From Taklimakanibacter sp050246735 (lineage in GTDB: Bacteria; Pseudomonadota; Alphaproteobacteria; Rhizobiales; Aestuariivirgaceae), in NCBI GenBank assembly GCA_050246735.1, contig JBFWVM010000026.1:12592-76591 (forward strand): a stretch of 64,000 nucleotides of DNA, in the 5' to 3' direction. Shown piece by piece: positions 17,017-24,901 of this stretch. The notes under the pieces are model-generated. The model worked only from the letters and a program-made list of their open reading frames with translations. It ran no database searches and was not told the origin of the DNA. The first letter of the stretch is position 1; every line of letters begins with the position of its first letter. Position numbers and translations under genes: made by a program.

Positions 17017-17960
17017 CCCGCCTGCAGCAGGTAGATGAGGAGCGGGATCGTGATGCCCGAGATGATCGTGGTGACGAGCACCGCGGTCGAGGCGCCCTCG
17101 ACATAGGCCTTGTACTGGCTGGCGAGGATGAAGGCGTTGGAGGCCGTCGGCAGGGCCGCCATCATCAAGGCGACGTCGCGCCACAGGGGATCGAGGCCGG
17201 GCACGACGAGGCCCAGGGCGGCGAGCGCGAGGAGCGGCTGGACAAGCGTCTTCATGCCGGCGACGAGCGCCATCTCGCGCCCGATGCCGCCGAACCGGCG
17301 GCTGCCGACCGTGACGCCGAGCGCGAACAGCGCCACCGGCCCGGCCGAGTTCATCAGCATGCCGAGGATCGTGCCGAGCGCGCCCGGCGCCTTGAAGGCG
17401 AAGGCCGACGCGATGCCGCCCAGGATCGTGGCGACGATGAAGGGGTGGCCGAGGACCTGCTTCGCGATGGTGAGCGCGATCACGCCCCAATGCGCTTCCT
17501 CGTTGCGTTCATGCGCCAGCGTCGCAAGGAAGGCGGTGAGCGTGAACTGCAGGGTGCAGTCGAAGCAGAAGACGAGAGCCGCCGGCACCGCAGCCTCCGG
17601 CCCGAAGAAGGCGACCGCCAGCGGCAGCCCCATATAGCCGACATTGCCGTAGCTGCCGGCCGTGCCCTGCAGCACCGCGAGCTTGAACGCCGTGCCGAGC
17701 ATCCGCCACGAGGCGAGGAACACGATCATGAAGGCCGCCGCGGTTGCCGATGTCGTTGCGGCGACATAGGGCCAGTCGATGAGCTTCTCGAAAGGAGCTG
17801 CCGCAACGACAAGGAAGATCAGGGCCGGCAGCGCGAACCAGATGAGGAAGACGTTGAGCCATTCGAGGCCCTGATCGCCGACCGCCCAGATGCGGGCGGC
17901 GGCGACCCCCAGCACGATCAGGCCGAAAAACGGCAGTGCGAGATCGAGAATTTCGGCCAA
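17013..17960 (-). CDS. AEC (auxin efflux carrier) family transporter
   Basis: This 315-residue membrane protein has about ten transmembrane segments split by a central loop, with the family segment GTAGSYGNVGYMGLPLA near residue 100. The fold resembles bile-acid-symporter-type carriers, and bacterial members move small carboxylates such as malate or malonate. It is transcribed alone and converges on the caspase gene, the shared TTAA supplying both stop codons. The substrate cannot be told from sequence. Confidence 0.88.
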   Translation of the reverse strand: MAEILDLALPFFGLIVLGVAAARIWAVGDQGLEWLNVFLIWFALPALIFLVVAAAPFEKLIDWPYVAATTSATAAAFMIVFLASWRMLGTAFKLAVLQGTAGSYGNVGYMGLPLAVAFFGPEAAVPAALVFCFDCTLQFTLTAFLATLAHERNEEAHWGVIALTIAKQVLGHPFIVATILGGIASAFAFKAPGALGTILGMLMNSAGPVALFALGVTVGSRRFGGIGREMALVAGMKTLVQPLLALAALGLVVPGLDPLWRDVALMMAALPTASNAFILASQYKAYVEGASTAVLVTTIISGITIPLLIYLLQAG

Positions 17961-18059
17961 GGCTTACCTCTGGCCCTCCTTAATGGGACGCAATTCCCTT
18001 TTCAACAACCGGCTTACTGCCCTCTTGCCTTTACGGCCAAGGCTTGTCATCAAAGGCCC

Positions 18060-18401
18060 ATGATCGGCGAAATTCCCCTGGCGAAGTTCCGGATCGGGCA
18101 AGTGGTCAAGCATCGGCTGTTCCCGTTCCGCGGCGTGATCTTCGACGTCGACCCGGTGTTCAGCAACACCGAGGAATGGTGGCTGTCGATCCCCGAGGAT
18201 ATCCGCCCGCGCAAGGACCAGCCCTTCTATCACCTCTTCGCCGAGAACGAGGAGACCGAGTATGTCGCCTATGTCTCCGAGCAGAACCTGCTCGATGACG
18301 AAACCGGCGAGCCGGTCCGTCACCCGCAGATCCGCGAGTTCTTCGAGGGCTTCGATTCGAAGAAGAGCCTCTACCGGCTGCGCGGCGGACGCCGGCATTG
18401 A
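18060..18401 (+). CDS. hspQ: Heat shock protein HspQ (YccV-like)
   Basis: The 113-residue protein starts MIGEIPLAKFRIGQVVKHR and has the YccV-like/hemimethylated-DNA-binding domain with FRGVIFDVDPVF and the WWLSIPEDIRP region. In enterobacteria HspQ promotes degradation of certain proteins and is itself a Lon substrate. The ATG at 18060 is chosen because homology begins there, although the frame is open upstream. It is divergent from the AEC carrier and 51 bp before a peptide-binding protein gene. Confidence 0.9.
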   Translation: MIGEIPLAKFRIGQVVKHRLFPFRGVIFDVDPVFSNTEEWWLSIPEDIRPRKDQPFYHLFAENEETEYVAYVSEQNLLDDETGEPVRHPQIREFFEGFDSKKSLYRLRGGRRH

Positions 18402-18452
18402 GGCTTTCCAGCCAGCGTCCTGACCCGGCCCCCTGACCGGAACGGCTGGCGC

Positions 18453-20249
18453 ATGGCCACGATCCGGATCTTTGGCTTCTGTGCGGCGGCGCTCGGCTGC
18501 CTCGCATCGCTCTCCTCGGCCATGGCCGAGCCCCGCCACGGCATCGCCATGCATGGCGCGCCCGCTCTGCCGCCGGATTTCCGGCACCTGCCCTATGCCG
18601 ATCCTCTGGCGCCCCAGGGCGGCATGTTGCGCCAGGCCACCACCGGCAGCTTCGACAGCGTCAACCCCTTCATCGTCAAGGGCGAGAAGGTGCAGAGCGT
18701 CTCCTCCCATGTCTTCGAGAGCCTGATGGGCCGCAACCAGGCCGAGCCTTTCTCGGTCTACGGCCTGCTCGCCGAGAGCATCGACGTGGCTCCCGACCGC
18801 AGCCGCATGACCTTCGTCCTGAGGCCAGAGGCGCGCTTCTCCGACGGCCTGCCCGTGACCGCGGCCGACGTCGTCTTCTCGCTCGAGACCTTGCGCGACC
18901 ACGGCCTGCCCCGCTTCAAGACCTACTATTCCAAGGTCACCGGCATGGAGACGCCGGATCCCCGGACCATCGTCCTCACGCAGGATGCGGGCGACCGCGA
19001 GTTGCCGCTGATCATCGGGCTGATGCCCATCCTGCCGAAGCACTACTGGGAATCCCGCGATTTCGAGGCGAGCACCCTCGATCCGATCATGGGATCGGGC
19101 CCCTATGTCCTCTCGGAGATCAGGCCCGGAGAGCGCATCGCCTACCGCAAGGATCCCGGCTATTGGGGCAGGACGCTGCCCTTCAACCGCGGCCTGTGGA
19201 ACTTCGACGAGATACGCATCGACTATTTCCGCGACAGCACGGCGGCCCTCGAGGCTTTCAGGAAAGGCCTCGTCGACGTCAGGGTCGAGACCGATCCCGG
19301 GCGCTGGTCGCAGGCCTACGACTTTCCCGCGGCGCGCGAAGGCAAGGTCGTCCGTGAACGGATCGAGCAGAAAACTCCCGCCCACGCAATGGGCTTCGCC
19401 TTCAACACCAGACGCCCCTTGTTCCGTGATCCCCTGGTGCGCCGCGCCCTGGTCGAGGCCTTCGATTTCGAGTGGCTGAACGCCAACATCTTCTTCGGCC
19501 TCTATCGCCGCACCCAGGGTTATTACGCGGGATCGGAGCTCTCCTATGCGGGTCATCCCGCCGATGCGCGCGAGCTCGCCTTGCTCGGCGACGATGCGAG
19601 GCGCATCGATCCGGCGATCCTCGACGGCAGCTATGTGCTGCCGAGGACCGACGGCTCGGGCCGCGACCGCGCGGCGCTGCGCCGCGCCGTGGCGCTCCTC
19701 GCAAAGGCGGGGTGGGAGATCCGCGGCGGAAGGCTCGTCGACCGCCGGACCGGCAAGCCTTTCGACTTCACCATCTCCTGCGTCAGCCGCGAGCAGGAGA
19801 GGGTCGCGCTCCACTATCAGCGCACGCTGCGCCAGATCGGCATACGCGTCAGGATCCGGGTCGTCGACTCGGCACAGTTCCAGCGCATGCTCGACACCTA
19901 CGATTTCGATATGCTGCCGGTCATGTGGTACAATTCGCTCTCGCCCGGCAACGAGCAGGATTTCTACTACGGCAGCACCGGGCGCGAGGTCGAAGGCACG
20001 CGCAACTATCCGGGCATCGCGGACCCGGCCGTCGACCGCATGATCAAGGCCCTGCTCCGCGCCGCGACGCGCGAGGACCTCGTCGCCGCGGTGAGGGCGC
20101 TCGACCGGCTCCTCGTCAACGGCTTCTATATGGTGCCCTTCTACAATTCCGGCGGCCAGTGGGTGGCGCGCTGGACGACGATCGGCCGCCCGGCCCGGCA
20201 GCCTCTTCCCGGTTTCGAGGACGCCACATTGTGGTACAACGGGCCATGA
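18453..20249 (+). CDS. Family 5 extracellular solute-binding protein
   Basis: This 598-residue periplasmic protein has a signal peptide ending near AMAEP (residue 26) and the family 5 layout of peptide or nickel binding proteins, with a conserved DGLPVTAADVVFSLE segment near residue 130. It resembles the YejA-like subgroup in length. No permease or ATPase genes are adjacent, so it is an orphan that would need to dock on an importer encoded elsewhere. The DsbA-like gene overlaps its stop by four bases (ATGA). Confidence 0.9.
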   Translation: MATIRIFGFCAAALGCLASLSSAMAEPRHGIAMHGAPALPPDFRHLPYADPLAPQGGMLRQATTGSFDSVNPFIVKGEKVQSVSSHVFESLMGRNQAEPFSVYGLLAESIDVAPDRSRMTFVLRPEARFSDGLPVTAADVVFSLETLRDHGLPRFKTYYSKVTGMETPDPRTIVLTQDAGDRELPLIIGLMPILPKHYWESRDFEASTLDPIMGSGPYVLSEIRPGERIAYRKDPGYWGRTLPFNRGLWNFDEIRIDYFRDSTAALEAFRKGLVDVRVETDPGRWSQAYDFPAAREGKVVRERIEQKTPAHAMGFAFNTRRPLFRDPLVRRALVEAFDFEWLNANIFFGLYRRTQGYYAGSELSYAGHPADARELALLGDDARRIDPAILDGSYVLPRTDGSGRDRAALRRAVALLAKAGWEIRGGRLVDRRTGKPFDFTISCVSREQERVALHYQRTLRQIGIRVRIRVVDSAQFQRMLDTYDFDMLPVMWYNSLSPGNEQDFYYGSTGREVEGTRNYPGIADPAVDRMIKALLRAATREDLVAAVRALDRLLVNGFYMVPFYNSGGQWVARWTTIGRPARQPLPGFEDATLWYNGP

Positions 20250-20899
20250 GCACGTCCGAAACCGCTCCGGTCACCATCGACGTCGTGTCCGACGTGGTCT
20301 GTCCCTGGTGCTATGTCGGCAAGCACCGCCTCGAACGGGCCCTCGCCATGCTGCCCGACCGGAAGTTCGCCGTCTTCTGGCGGCCGTTCCAGCTCGATCC
20401 CACGATTCCCAGGGAAGGCATGCCGCGCCAGGCCTATCTCGAGCGCAAGTTCGGCCGCGAGCGCCTCGGCGATCTGCACAAGCCGCTGATCGAGATCGGC
20501 AAGGCCGAGGGCATCCCCTTCGCCTTCGACAGGATCACCCGCTCGCCCAACACGCTCGACGCCCATCGCCTGCTGCGCTGGGCGCATGAGGCGGGCAGGC
20601 AGAACGAGATGGCGGACCGTCTCTTTGCCCTCTACTTCACCGAAGGTGCCGATATCGGCGATCGCGACGTGCTGACCGGGGCGGCGGGCGATGTCGGTCT
20701 CGACGCCGCTCTGGTGGCGCAGCTCCTCGCGACCGGCGCCGATCTCGATCCGGTGATCGCCGAGATCGACGCCGCCCGGAAGATGGGCATCGGCGGCGTC
20801 CCCACTTTCATCTTCGCCGCTCGTTTCGCTCTCTCCGGCGCCCACCCTGCGGAAACGATCAGGAAGGCCATCGAGCAGTCTGCATTAACCGGCCATTAA
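20246..20899 (+). CDS. DsbA-family FrnE-like oxidoreductase
   Basis: The 217-residue protein has a thioredoxin fold with an inserted helical domain and the redox motif CPWC in SDVVCPWCYVGK (residues 18-22). The cis-Pro region is GGVPTFIF. It lacks a signal peptide, so it acts in the cytoplasm, as FrnE-type disulfide isomerases do. The family also includes 2-hydroxychromene-2-carboxylate isomerase, but the CPWC pair argues for thiol-disulfide chemistry. Translation is coupled to the upstream binding protein through an ATGA overlap. Confidence 0.87.
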   Translation: MSTSETAPVTIDVVSDVVCPWCYVGKHRLERALAMLPDRKFAVFWRPFQLDPTIPREGMPRQAYLERKFGRERLGDLHKPLIEIGKAEGIPFAFDRITRSPNTLDAHRLLRWAHEAGRQNEMADRLFALYFTEGADIGDRDVLTGAAGDVGLDAALVAQLLATGADLDPVIAEIDAARKMGIGGVPTFIFAARFALSGAHPAETIRKAIEQSALTGH

Positions 20900-20943
20900 C
20901 GCTGGAAGGCGCAGCTTCTCTCCAGGGTTAGGGGAGATTCTCC

Positions 20944-21051
20944 ATGTCACTCACCTTCTTGATCGGCGCCGTGGTTCTGACCGTCATCGGCAATATCGCG
21001 ATCCTGCGCTATCTCATCACGCGGCCGCTCGACCTGACATTCGAGGAATAG
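20944..21051 (+). CDS. 35-residue single-pass membrane peptide
   Basis: An ATG preceded by GGGGAG encodes 35 residues that form one hydrophobic helix (residues 4-22, FLIGAVVLTVIGNIAILRY) followed by a short tail ending in LTFEE. Membrane topology and Shine-Dalgarno sequence support a real gene. It lies 44 bp after the DsbA-like gene in the same direction and converges on mfd. Function is unknown. Confidence 0.6.
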   Translation: MSLTFLIGAVVLTVIGNIAILRYLITRPLDLTFEE

Positions 21052-21076
21052 CGTCCGGCTTTCCCCCCGAGCACCG

Positions 21077-24000
21077 TCAGATCGCCAGCCTGACGAGCTG
21101 GGTCATGATCTGGCGTGACCCTTTCAGGCGCTCCTCCGGCGTATGCCATGAGCGCATGATCACGAGCTTCATGTCGGGGCGGAGCTTCGCCAGAGTGCCC
21201 TGGCCGGTGATCCATTCCACCAGCTTCTGCGGATTGCCGAACCGGTCGCCGCGGAAGCCGATCACCGCCCCTTTGGGCCCGGCATCGACGCTCGCCACAT
21301 TGGCCTTGCGGCACAGGAGCTTGATCGACACCACGTCGAGCAGGTGTTTCACCTCCTCCGGCACGCGTCCGAAGCGGTCGTGCAACTCGGCGCCGAAGCC
21401 GTCGAGCTCGCCTTCCTCCTCGAGATCGGCGAGCCGCCGGTAGAGTCCGAGGCGCAGCTGCAGGTCGGGCACATAGGTCTCGGGGATCAGCACCGAAGTG
21501 CCGATATTGATCTGCGGCGACCAGGTGCCCTCGCCCTCCTGCGTCTCCTCTCCGGTGCGCAGCTTGGCGACCGCCTCTTCGAGCAGGGTCTGGTAGAGCT
21601 CGTAGCCGACCTCCTTGACATGGCCCGACTGCTCCTCGCCGAGCAGGTTGCCGGCGCCGCGGATGTCGAGGTCGTGGCTCGCGAGACTGAAGCCGGCGCC
21701 GAGCGAATCGAGCGACTGCAGCACCTTGAGCCGTTTCTCCGCCGCCGGCGTCAGCGTGCGGTTGGCGGGCGTGGTGAGCAGCGCATAGGCGCGCTGCTTG
21801 GCGCGCCCGACGCGCCCGCGCAGCTGATAGAGCTGCGCCAGGCCGAACATGTCGGAGCGATGGATGATCAGCGTGTTGGCGGTCGGGATGTCGAGGCCGG
21901 ATTCGACGATGGTGGTCGACAGCAGCACGTCGAACTTGCGGTCGTAGAAGCCGCTCATGATGTCTTCGAGCTCGGTCGGCGGCATGCGGCCGTGCGCCAT
22001 GCGGAACTTGATCTCCGGCACATGGTTTCGCAGGAAGTCCGCCTGCTCCTCGAGATCGGCGATGCGCGGGCAGACATAGAAGCTCTGGCCGCCGCGATAG
22101 TGCTCGCGCAGCAGCGACTCGCGGATGACGACCGGATCGAAGGGCGAGATGTAGGTCCTGACCGCCAGCCGGTCGAGCGGCGGCGTGGTGATGAGCGAGA
22201 GCTCGCGCACGCCCGAGAGGGCGAGCTGCAGGGTGCGCGGGATGGGCGTCGCGGTCAGGGTGAGCACGTGCACGTCGGCGCGCAGCTCCTTGAGCCGCTC
22301 CTTGTGCTTGACGCCGAAATGCTGCTCCTCGTCGATGACGAGCAGGCCGAGATCGCGGAACTTGACGCTTTCGGCGAGGAGCGCGTGGGTTCCGACCACG
22401 ATGTCGATCTCGCCCTTGGCGAGCCCTTGCCTGACCGCCTCGATCTCCTTGCGCCCGACCAGGCGCGAGGCTTGCGCCAGGCGCAGCGGCAGGCCCTGGA
22501 AGCGCTGGCTGAAGGTCGCGTAATGCTGGCGCGAGAGCAGCGTGGTCGGCACCACGACCGCCACCTGCTTGCCGTTCATCGCCGCCACGAAGGCGGTGCG
22601 CAGGGCGACTTCCGTCTTGCCGAAGCCGACGTCGCCGCAGATGAGCCGGTCCATCGGGCGGCCCTTCTGCAGGTCTTCGAGCGTCGCCTCGATGGCGGCG
22701 AGCTGGTCTTCCGTCTCCTCATAGGGAAAGCGCGCGCAGAATTCGTCGAACAGTCCCTCGGGCGGCGGCAGGATCTCGCCCGCCTTGAGCTCGCGCGCCG
22801 CCGCGGTCTTGATCAGGTTCTCGGCGATCTCGCGGATGCGTTCCTTGAGCTTCGCCTTCTTCGCCTGCCAGGCGCCGCCGCCGAGCCGGTCGAGCTGTGC
22901 TCCCTCCTCGTCCGCGCCGTAGCGCGACAGGAGCTCGATATTCTCGACCGGCAGGAACAGCCGGTCGTTGCCGGCATACATGATGAACAGGCAGTCGTGT
23001 GGCGCGCCCTGCACCTCGATGGTCTTGAGCCCCTCGAAGCGGCCGAGCCCGTGATCGACGTGGACGACGAGATCGCCGGGCGCCAGCGCCGAGAGCTCGG
23101 AGATGAAATCGCTCGCCTTGCGCGCCTTGCGGCCGCGCCGGACCAGGCGGTCGCCCAATATGTCCTGTTCGGAGAGCACCGCGAGGCCGCCGGCCTCGAA
23201 GCCCGATTCGAGCCCCAGCACCACGATCGAGACGATGTCCTGCGGCCGCCTGCCGACCTCGGCCCAGTCCTTGGCGGCGGCGAGGGGGGCGAGCTCATGA
23301 TCGCGCAGGATGGTTTCGAGCCGCTCGGCCGAGCCGTCCGTCCAGGTCGCGATCACCACCTTCTTGCCGGCGGAGCGCAGCGCATTGGCGTGTCCGCGCA
23401 CCGCCTCATAGACATTGGCGCCCGCCTCGGCGCGCTCGGCGGCGAAATTCCGCCCCTGCTTGCCGCCCATGGAAAGCACCGGCTGGCCTGCCGTTTCCGG
23501 CGCTTCGAAAGGCGTGAAGGCGAGCACCGGCCGGTCGGCCAGCCGTTCGCTCCATTGCTCGCGCGTCAGATAGAGCGCGTCGGGCCTGAGCGGCTTGTAG
23601 GGTGCCGCGCCGAAGGTCTCCTGGGTCAGCGCCTCGCGCCGCGCGTCGTGGAACTCGGCGATCTGCTCGAGCCGCGCCGCGACCGCCTCGTCCGCCGAAT
23701 GATCGAGCGAGACGGCGCCGGGGCCGGCATGATCGAAGATCGTCTCGAGCTTCTCGTGGAAGAGCGGCAGCCAGTGCTCCATCCCCTGGTAGCGCCGGCC
23801 GTTGGTCACCGACTCGTAGAGCGGGTCGTTGATGTCGAGGCCGCCGAAGGCGGCCGCATAGGAGGTGCGGAAGCGTCCGATCGCGGCCGGCGTCAGCAGC
23901 ACCTCGCTCGCCGGATGCAGCACCAGCGACCTGAGGGTGCCGGTCGAGCGCTGCGACTGCGGGTCGAAGCGCCTGACCGATTCGAGCGCGTCGCCGAAGA

Positions 24001-24562
24001 AGTCGAGGCGCACCGGGCCTTCGGCGCCCGGCGGGTAGATGTCGATGATGCCGCCGCGGATGGCGAAGTCGCCGGCATCGACCACCGTGCCGGTGCGCGA
24101 ATAGCCGTTGTACTGCAGGAAGAGCTGCAGCTTCTCCGTGTCGACATATTGGCCGGGCGCGGCGCTGAAGGTGGTTTCGGCGATGAGCCGGGCCTCGGGC
24201 AGCCTTTGCAGCGCGGCATTGACGCTGGTCAGCACGATGCGCGGCCGCGATGTGGTTTCGGCCACGCCGCCGAGCGCGGCGAGCCGCCGCGCCACGATGC
24301 CCGCCGCCGGCGACACCCGGTCATAGGGCAGGCAGTCCCAGGCCGGGAAGGAGATCACCTCCACATCGGGAGCGAAGAAGGCGAGCGCTTCGGCGAGGCT
24401 CGCCATGCGCTGGTCGTCGAGCGCCACATGAAGAAGCGGTTTGCCGGCCAGGATGCGCGCCGCCTGCGCCGCCGCCATGGCGTCGAGGCCCTCCAGGCAA
24501 CCCGAGACGATGCTGCGCCCGGAAAGCGCCAGGCGTTCTTTGAGCCGTTTGTCGTCGATCAT
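21077..24562 (-). CDS. mfd: Transcription-repair coupling factor
   Basis: Mfd removes RNA polymerase stalled at DNA damage and recruits UvrA. The 1161-residue protein is full length. In order it has the UvrB-like N-terminal region, a CarD-like RNA polymerase interaction domain (about residues 485-560, VVHVDHGLGRFEGL), an SF2 translocase core with Walker A GDVGFGKTE near residue 649 and DEEQ near residue 744, and the C-terminal UvrA-masking domain. Its start overlaps the stop of sdhE by four bases, so the two genes form one operon. Confidence 0.96.
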   Translation of the reverse strand: MIDDKRLKERLALSGRSIVSGCLEGLDAMAAAQAARILAGKPLLHVALDDQRMASLAEALAFFAPDVEVISFPAWDCLPYDRVSPAAGIVARRLAALGGVAETTSRPRIVLTSVNAALQRLPEARLIAETTFSAAPGQYVDTEKLQLFLQYNGYSRTGTVVDAGDFAIRGGIIDIYPPGAEGPVRLDFFGDALESVRRFDPQSQRSTGTLRSLVLHPASEVLLTPAAIGRFRTSYAAAFGGLDINDPLYESVTNGRRYQGMEHWLPLFHEKLETIFDHAGPGAVSLDHSADEAVAARLEQIAEFHDARREALTQETFGAAPYKPLRPDALYLTREQWSERLADRPVLAFTPFEAPETAGQPVLSMGGKQGRNFAAERAEAGANVYEAVRGHANALRSAGKKVVIATWTDGSAERLETILRDHELAPLAAAKDWAEVGRRPQDIVSIVVLGLESGFEAGGLAVLSEQDILGDRLVRRGRKARKASDFISELSALAPGDLVVHVDHGLGRFEGLKTIEVQGAPHDCLFIMYAGNDRLFLPVENIELLSRYGADEEGAQLDRLGGGAWQAKKAKLKERIREIAENLIKTAAARELKAGEILPPPEGLFDEFCARFPYEETEDQLAAIEATLEDLQKGRPMDRLICGDVGFGKTEVALRTAFVAAMNGKQVAVVVPTTLLSRQHYATFSQRFQGLPLRLAQASRLVGRKEIEAVRQGLAKGEIDIVVGTHALLAESVKFRDLGLLVIDEEQHFGVKHKERLKELRADVHVLTLTATPIPRTLQLALSGVRELSLITTPPLDRLAVRTYISPFDPVVIRESLLREHYRGGQSFYVCPRIADLEEQADFLRNHVPEIKFRMAHGRMPPTELEDIMSGFYDRKFDVLLSTTIVESGLDIPTANTLIIHRSDMFGLAQLYQLRGRVGRAKQRAYALLTTPANRTLTPAAEKRLKVLQSLDSLGAGFSLASHDLDIRGAGNLLGEEQSGHVKEVGYELYQTLLEEAVAKLRTGEETQEGEGTWSPQINIGTSVLIPETYVPDLQLRLGLYRRLADLEEEGELDGFGAELHDRFGRVPEEVKHLLDVVSIKLLCRKANVASVDAGPKGAVIGFRGDRFGNPQKLVEWITGQGTLAKLRPDMKLVIMRSWHTPEERLKGSRQIMTQLVRLAI

Positions 24563-24825
24563 GGCCGGTATGTCAGGAGCGCCTTGAGTGTCGCCGTAGC
24601 CTGCCGCAGCGGCACCGGAACGCCGCCCAGGAGCCAGCCCGTCAGCTCCGGATCCGGCACGCCTATAATCGCCTCGAGCTCGTCGAGTTCCGTTTCGCTG
24701 AAGCGCTCGATCCGGCTGCGGGCGAAGCCGCCCAGAAGCAGGTCCATCTCGCGCGTGCCGCGATGGCTGGCGCGCCAGAGGAGCCGCTTGCGGCGGGTTT
24801 CGACACTTTCTCTCGGGGTGGTCAT
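24559..24825 (-). CDS. sdhE: FAD assembly factor SdhE (DUF339)
   Basis: This 88-residue protein is the bacterial succinate dehydrogenase assembly factor 2. The signature SHRGTREMDLLLGGF contains the RGxxE motif that helps attach FAD covalently to SdhA. It is upstream of mfd with an ATGA overlap and diverges from recG, an arrangement common in Rhizobiales. The succinate dehydrogenase genes are elsewhere. Confidence 0.93.
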   Translation of the reverse strand: MTTPRESVETRRKRLLWRASHRGTREMDLLLGGFARSRIERFSETELDELEAIIGVPDPELTGWLLGGVPVPLRQATATLKALLTYRP

Positions 24826-24901
24826 GGACCGCCCTGCTTAGCGGCTGTCATGTCGTCGCGCAATCACTTGCGCGACTGCTGCCGACACATGAAATTGGGC
24901 C

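Noticed and set aside
21344..24841. A plus-strand open frame of more than 1100 codons opposite mfd
   Set aside because: It is a shadow of the high-GC mfd codons; mfd shows complete family motifs, while the opposite frame shows none and covers sdhE too.
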